The translations under genes and the position numbers were made by a program. From positions 1 to 48,477 of the forward strand of contig JAOHKG010000007.1 in NCBI GenBank assembly GCA_028101095.1: a stretch of 48,477 bases of DNA, in the 5' to 3' direction. How positions within the stretch are numbered: position 1 is the first letter of the stretch; each line of letters starts with the position of its first letter. Source of the stretch: Fidelibacterota bacterium. Lineage in GTDB: Bacteria; Fidelibacterota; Marinisomatia; Marinisomatales; UBA1611. Positions 44,250 to 48,477 of this stretch are shown here, one piece after another. A model generated the notes under the pieces. It worked only from the letters and a program-made list of their open reading frames with translations, did no database searches and was not told where the DNA came from.

Positions 44250-45533
44250 ATGAAAATAATGATAATCTGCTTTGGTCTCTCTTCAATTATATGTGGCCAA
44301 AACCTAAAACTATTTACTCTATGCGAAGGTAACTTTGGATCAGCAAATTCCAGCCTTTGGTCGAGTAGTTTAAATGGAGGGAATATGCATGATATAATAC
44401 ATTGGGATGAAAATTCTAATCCTCTTGGTGATATTGGACAATCGATGTCCATTCACGAAACAAAACTGTATCTAGTAATGAATAATTCGCATACGATTGA
44501 GGTAATGAATTTAGCTGGAGGAGCTTATTATGAAAATACACTTCAGTTACCAAACTCTAGTCCACGTTATATCACTTTTAACGAAGACAAAGGATATATA
44601 TCTTCGTGGAATTTTAATGCTATTTTAATTCTAAATTTAAATAATATGGAAATTGTTGATACCATAGAAATAGATGGGAAACCGGAGCAAATGATTAACT
44701 ATGAGAATCATTTATACATTTCAGTCCCTAATAAAAGTGATTGGACAACAAATGATAAAGTGCTGAAAATGAGGTTAAACGATAATGTAATTGTTGAAAC
44801 TTTTACCGTAGAGCCTGGTGCGAGCATGATGGCAATCCACGGCTCTTCTCTTTTTGTCACATCATCATCATATGATGATATGTGGAATAAGTATTCAGGG
44901 ACATCCAGTATCGATCTATCTAGTGGAGAAGTTTTGAGATATAATGCAGGCCAAACAACCAGTTATGGATCTGATATATTTACTTTCCAAAACAAAATTT
45001 ATCAAATATTTGATGGTGGTTTAGTACCTTTAAACGAAGATCTCTCACCAAATATATCTCAAAAAATAGGAGCTTACCCTTCTCTTTATTCTGCCGACTC
45101 ATACGAAGAATTTTTAGTTTTAGGTATTTCTGATTATGTTGCACCTGACACGGTAATCGTTCTTGATAATGAAGGAGTAGTCCTAGAAGAATTTATAGTA
45201 AGCGCTATTCCAGGTTCTTTTGAATTTTATAATTTTGACTTAGCATCAATTGAAGAGCAGAAAATAATTCCTGATATAGCTTCTATTTATAACTATCCAA
45301 ATCCATTCAATCCAACAACAATAATACAATTTAAAAATGTTTTAAACTCACCATATCGAGTTTATATCTGTGATATAAACGGGAGAAAGATAAAAGAGTT
45401 TGATATTGATAGTTATCAAATAGGTCAAAAAAAAATAATTTGGAATGCTCATAGTAATTCATCTGGAGTTTATTTTGCTGTTTTTGAACAACTAGGCAAT
45501 TCAAATATTAGAAAATTAAGTTTAATTAAATAA
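44250..45533 (+). CDS. BtuG-like beta-propeller surface protein with type IX sorting tail
   Basis: A 427-residue secreted protein. Signal: MKIMIICFGLSSIICGQN. Residues ~20-340 are a YncE-like propeller with segments resembling Bacteroides BtuG, the extracellular corrinoid-binding partner of BtuB: CEGNFGSANSSLW, LGDIGQSMSIHETKLYLVMN, PRYITFNEDKGYISSW and VDTIEIDGKPEQMI. The last ~80 residues form a sorting domain starting YNYPNPFNPTTIIQF and ending GVYFAVFEQLGNSNIRKLSLIK. No lipobox is apparent, so it is probably exported and anchored by a type IX system instead of by a lipid. It follows the receptor by 2 nt and shares the riboswitch. The BtuG link is by recalled pattern. Confidence 0.8.
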   Translation: MKIMIICFGLSSIICGQNLKLFTLCEGNFGSANSSLWSSSLNGGNMHDIIHWDENSNPLGDIGQSMSIHETKLYLVMNNSHTIEVMNLAGGAYYENTLQLPNSSPRYITFNEDKGYISSWNFNAILILNLNNMEIVDTIEIDGKPEQMINYENHLYISVPNKSDWTTNDKVLKMRLNDNVIVETFTVEPGASMMAIHGSSLFVTSSSYDDMWNKYSGTSSIDLSSGEVLRYNAGQTTSYGSDIFTFQNKIYQIFDGGLVPLNEDLSPNISQKIGAYPSLYSADSYEEFLVLGISDYVAPDTVIVLDNEGVVLEEFIVSAIPGSFEFYNFDLASIEEQKIIPDIASIYNYPNPFNPTTIIQFKNVLNSPYRVYICDINGRKIKEFDIDSYQIGQKKIIWNAHSNSSGVYFAVFEQLGNSNIRKLSLIK

Positions 45534-45536
45534 AAA

Positions 45537-47123
45537 TTAATCTTTGAAATGCCATTTAATAGTTAGGCTTTTTTGCGATCCATTTAATGGCATTTCGGGA
45601 TTAAATTGTACTTCTGTACCTTTTTTATAATAATTAAAAAGCTCAAGCATGTTAATCCAGCTATATTGAATTACAAATGAAGAAACTTTAATACCAATGG
45701 TACCATTTAAAATATTCATCTCTTGAGTTTTTATATTGTCAGTGCTGAAAATAGGAACAAACTCAATTGGGTTAAAATAAACGTTTGATAATGTTTCGCT
45801 AAAATGCTTTACATTTACTTTTAGAGTAATATCCATATAACCACTGAATGTTTTAAAATTAGATTTTAAATCTAATGCAATCCAATCGCCTAATCCTCCA
45901 GTTTGATATGTAATATATTTTTCTTTATTAAAGAATAAACCAAATTCAAAAGTTGGTAACATCGTATTAATATATTCTAAATAAATAGTCTGAGTTTCTG
46001 CTTTATTAATCCAGTTGGGATTTATTTCTTTTACTGAAGAAATTCTTGATAAAAGAGTATTCTGTTTTGATCTCCATTTTGCGGTAAATGAGTTAAATCT
46101 ATTTTTTTCAATTAGCTTTAATCGAATATCGGAGTTTTTAAAATAATAGTATGGGTGGATTGGTTTATTTTCTTCCTTAAGACAAAATATAAAATCAAAG
46201 TTTTTAGTAGATTTTTCTATATCAGCGACAAAATTATAAACATGCTTATCACCAATTGAAGCTAAATCAAAATAAATGCCAATTCCTCCGAAGCTAGTTG
46301 ATAAATAATAGTTATTCCAATTTTGATTTAAAATAGAGTCAAGTTGCAGACTTCTTTTATTTAGAATAAAACCGAGTGAATATTCTATATTATGATTAAC
46401 AGATGACTCAACCTTTCCTTGAACAGTATTTCTAGTTAAATATCGTGAATCTGAAGTCAATGCAAGTGAATGGTTTGATTTATATCTTTGTAAAAAATTA
46501 TCTAAAGAGAAAATAAAATTCAGTCTCCCTTTGGAGTGCTGGAAGTGAGTGTTTGCATTCGTTATTCTGTTACTCAAATAACTTTGATCAACTATGTCTG
46601 GAAAGCCAGAATAGGTATTGAAATGACCTATAGAAATACTTCCCAAATTATTATCTTTTTTTGAACTAAAAGTTCCTATATATGATTGCTGGATAGGTTG
46701 CAATGAGTTATGAAAGTATTGATTTTGGTTGCCAAAATAAGATCTTTTAAAACCTATTAAATCATAACTTCTATTTTTTTGTTTACTATCCAAGTGAAAA
46801 GAAAATTGATCAAGGGAGAAATCTCCTTGTTTGTAATTTATTTTTGATAGAAAAATTGATGAATCAATACTCTTTTGAATGAAATTTGGTTTAAGTTGTT
46901 CTTGAAAATTATTTTCAATATCTGCACCATACATAGTAGGATAGTTTGATAAAACACCGTCAAATAATAATTTTTTTGATTTCCAATCGGTATTGAAGAG
47001 AACTCTTCCATTTTGTTTGAATAAACCAAATTGACCTACCCAATCATAAGGAATAATTTTTATACTTCCCGAAAAAAGAGGGTGAACCATAGATAGTATA
47101 AAAAAAACTAAAAACTTATTCAT
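45537..47123 (-). CDS. Predicted outer-membrane beta-barrel protein, function unknown
   Basis: A 528-residue exported protein. The N-terminal signal is KFLVFFILSMVHPLFSGS; the rest is dominated by alternating-residue strands with many aromatic residues, ending SLTIKWHFKD. No plug, TonB box or sorting tail is seen, and I do not recognise the family. It ends 3 nt from the convergent BtuG-like gene and overlaps the ECF S-component gene by 8 nt, so it is likely co-transcribed with that transporter subunit. A role as an outer-membrane channel for the same nutrient is speculation. Confidence 0.7.
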   Translation of the reverse strand: MNKFLVFFILSMVHPLFSGSIKIIPYDWVGQFGLFKQNGRVLFNTDWKSKKLLFDGVLSNYPTMYGADIENNFQEQLKPNFIQKSIDSSIFLSKINYKQGDFSLDQFSFHLDSKQKNRSYDLIGFKRSYFGNQNQYFHNSLQPIQQSYIGTFSSKKDNNLGSISIGHFNTYSGFPDIVDQSYLSNRITNANTHFQHSKGRLNFIFSLDNFLQRYKSNHSLALTSDSRYLTRNTVQGKVESSVNHNIEYSLGFILNKRSLQLDSILNQNWNNYYLSTSFGGIGIYFDLASIGDKHVYNFVADIEKSTKNFDFIFCLKEENKPIHPYYYFKNSDIRLKLIEKNRFNSFTAKWRSKQNTLLSRISSVKEINPNWINKAETQTIYLEYINTMLPTFEFGLFFNKEKYITYQTGGLGDWIALDLKSNFKTFSGYMDITLKVNVKHFSETLSNVYFNPIEFVPIFSTDNIKTQEMNILNGTIGIKVSSFVIQYSWINMLELFNYYKKGTEVQFNPEMPLNGSQKSLTIKWHFKD

Positions 47124-47637
47124 AGGCTCTTTCTACAAATTTAGGAACAACAATCATAAAAATTAAAGAATTTGAAATTAAATGTAATAAAGTGAAAAAT
47201 AATCCTGCGATGCCATAAACTAAAGTTTCTTTATAGCCATAACCTGCGCTTATGGGGAAAGAAATCGTTGTGATAAAATCATACCACACTGTACACAGAA
47301 AACCAGCTATGACTGATATAAATATTCTATTTTTTGGTGTAACATAAATAATTATTTTCCCGATATAATATCCAAATAGACCAATTCCAGCCATTGCAAA
47401 TACTTGACTGAATAAAAGTGGTAGAAATGCTAACCCCGAGCCTAAAGGATTGAGAATAGAATATATCATTATAGAAGATCCTCCAACAAAAAGACCAGAC
47501 AGAGCCCCTAGATATAATCCAGATAAAAAAATAGTAACACTAATAAATTCAACATTGGGCACAAGAAGAAACATATAACCAAGCCCAATCGCGGTTGCTG
47601 CAAACACAGCTGATTTTACGGTTTTATTCAGGTTCAC
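47116..47637 (-). CDS. ECF-transporter S component (substrate-binding membrane subunit)
   Basis: A ~173-residue membrane protein with about six helices. The pattern VPNVEFISVTIFLSGLYLG, then NPLGSGLAFLPLLFSQVFAM and AGFLCTVWYDFIT, resembles ECF-type S components that capture vitamins for import by a shared EcfAAT module. The ORF track start (TTG 47715) would overlap the HD gene by 92 nt and the extra N-terminus is just its other frame; GTG at 47637 leaves a 14-nt overlap and is preferred. Substrate is not readable; its neighbourhood hints at cobalamin or a precursor. No EcfA or EcfT is in the window. Confidence 0.78.
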   Translation of the reverse strand: MNLNKTVKSAVFAATAIGLGYMFLLVPNVEFISVTIFLSGLYLGALSGLFVGGSSIMIYSILNPLGSGLAFLPLLFSQVFAMAGIGLFGYYIGKIIIYVTPKNRIFISVIAGFLCTVWYDFITTISFPISAGYGYKETLVYGIAGLFFTLLHLISNSLIFMIVVPKFVERAYE

Positions 47638-48477
47638 TTTTTTTAAGAATTGGAATCCCAAAATAATTATATTTATTTGTAAAATCACCTTCTTCAGGAT
47701 CATTTTCAATCGCAATATTCATCAAACTCATTCTTGAATCTGAAAAACCAATTAAGTGGATTAATAATGCTTCAGGAAATGAAGGTAGCTTATGGGACTT
47801 CCACTCATATCTTCCTTGGTGAGATAAAATCACATGCTCAATTTTTTTTGAGTAATGTTCAGGAAAATCTTTTATCTTAGATATAAAATCACGAACCATA
47901 TCCCTACCAATTACATTATGCCCAAGTAAATTTCCATTACCACTGTAGCTTAAAATATATTCCGAGCTAATCTCTTCTATTTTTCCTATTTTGTGTAAAA
48001 AAACACCTGCAAGGACTAAATCTCTATCTACATCATACAGTTTTGTGATCTTTTTTGCTATATTGGACATCCTTAAAATATGTTCTAAAAAACCAGATCT
48101 ATAGTTATAGTGCATATTAACTGAGGCGGGATGATACATTATTTTTTTCTTATTTTTTTTATAAATACCAATAACTAATGCTTTTAGTTTATTATTTGTT
48201 ATTTCGTTTATAATTATATTAATGTCATTCCACATTTTCAGAGGATCTTTTTTTGACGTTGGTACAATTTTAGCAGGGTCGAATCCATATCTACTATAAT
48301 GCTGAACCGTTGCCTTATTTATCTTTTTGACATTTAATTGATTTGAATCAATAAAGTATTCAACAATACCAGATACAGCAACTGCATTCCCCGCTTTAAA
48401 CTTCTCATTATAAAGAGCCACATTATTCCAAATTTTAGCATTAATATGACCTGTAGTATCTTTTAATGCTAAGTCTA
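47624..48477 (-). CDS. YhaM-like OB-fold/HD-domain protein, 5' end cut by window, HD doublet altered
   Basis: The frame continues to the right edge: LALKDTTGHINAKIWNN precedes the ORF track start (an internal GTG), giving the OB-fold of YhaM-type 3'-5' exoribonucleases. The HD region has the first His (MHYNYRSGFLEHILRM), then LVLAGVFLHKIGKIEE where the family normally has LHDIGK, then HNVIGRDMV, HVILSHQGRYEW and the C-terminal FPEALLIHLIGFSDSRMSLM. The Asp of the catalytic HD doublet is Lys (CAC AAA). The remaining metal ligands appear kept. It may be inactive or changed in metal use. It overlaps the ECF gene. Confidence 0.85.
   Translation of the reverse strand, partial: DLALKDTTGHINAKIWNNVALYNEKFKAGNAVAVSGIVEYFIDSNQLNVKKINKATVQHYSRYGFDPAKIVPTSKKDPLKMWNDINIIINEITNNKLKALVIGIYKKNKKKIMYHPASVNMHYNYRSGFLEHILRMSNIAKKITKLYDVDRDLVLAGVFLHKIGKIEEISSEYILSYSGNGNLLGHNVIGRDMVRDFISKIKDFPEHYSKKIEHVILSHQGRYEWKSHKLPSFPEALLIHLIGFSDSRMSLMNIAIENDPEEGDFTNKYNYFGIPILKKSEPE

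Noticed and set aside
1-48477. tRNA or rRNA genes, CRISPR arrays, insertion sequences, prophage or integrase genes
   Set aside because: I looked through all gaps on both strands and saw no cloverleaf, regular spaced repeats, transposase or phage-like proteins.

Overview
Likely source: an AT-rich Gram-negative marine bacterium of the FCB superphylum, most consistent with Marinimicrobia (SAR406/Neomarinimicrobiota). The evidence is a C-terminal type IX secretion-like tail (YPNPFNPTT) on a secreted protein, outer-membrane genes (a TonB-dependent receptor, a Wza-like exporter, a Wzi-like barrel), and a nuoA-B-C-D-H-I-J-K gene order. This is inference; no rRNA gene is present and no database search was possible. 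TTG start codons are frequent, for example ugd with an AAAGGAG site 5 nt upstream, and this affects several start calls.

Layout. (1) 1-5181, minus: complex I operon nuoABCDHIJK, running off the left edge inside nuoK. nuoC carries an unusual duplicated N-terminal module. (2) 5337-7415, plus: a tight three-gene unit of proline dehydrogenase, a CoA-binding-fold protein and a phytanoyl-CoA dioxygenase-like protein. (3) 7417-14369, minus: housekeeping genes nadK, xseB, xseA, a 31-residue mS38/COX24-like basic protein missed by the ORF track, an HU/IHF protein, an MltD-like lytic transglycosylase, an RfaE2-like nucleotidyltransferase, plsC and serS. (4) 14634-26813, plus: a Wzx/Wzy-type surface polysaccharide locus with Wza-like exporter, Wzz-like protein with an N-terminal helix-turn-helix, flippase, polymerase-like protein, two glycosyltransferase-fold proteins, UDP-GlcNAc 2-epimerase, a large divergent initiating sugar transferase and a Wzi-like barrel. 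By eye it is the most AT-rich part of the window. (5) 26960-30745, minus: nucleotide-sugar operon ugd-rmlC-rmlB-rmlA with stop/start overlaps. (6) 30756-41871, minus: core genes for a VWA membrane protein, tsaD, a YbbR protein, rpsA, cmk, rluB-like, scpB, scpA, trpS, an HNH protein and an NlpC/P60 peptidase. (7) 41943-45533, plus: a cobalamin riboswitch followed by a TonB-dependent receptor and a BtuG-like beta-propeller with a type IX sorting tail, i.e. a B12 uptake locus. (8) 45537-48477, minus: an unknown outer-membrane protein, an ECF-transporter S component and a YhaM-like HD-domain protein cut by the right edge.

How the genes work together: regions 4 and 5 supply precursors (UDP-GlcA, dTDP-4-keto-rhamnose derivatives, UDP-ManNAc), start the glycan on a lipid carrier, flip and polymerise it, control its length and export it. 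Region 7 captures corrinoids at the surface under riboswitch control. The points that most merit follow-up are the HTH-Wzz fusion, the secreted BtuG-like protein with a type IX tail, two genes (wzx and the B12 receptor) with no canonical start codon in frame, the NuoC repeat extension, and an HD-domain enzyme whose HD doublet reads HK.
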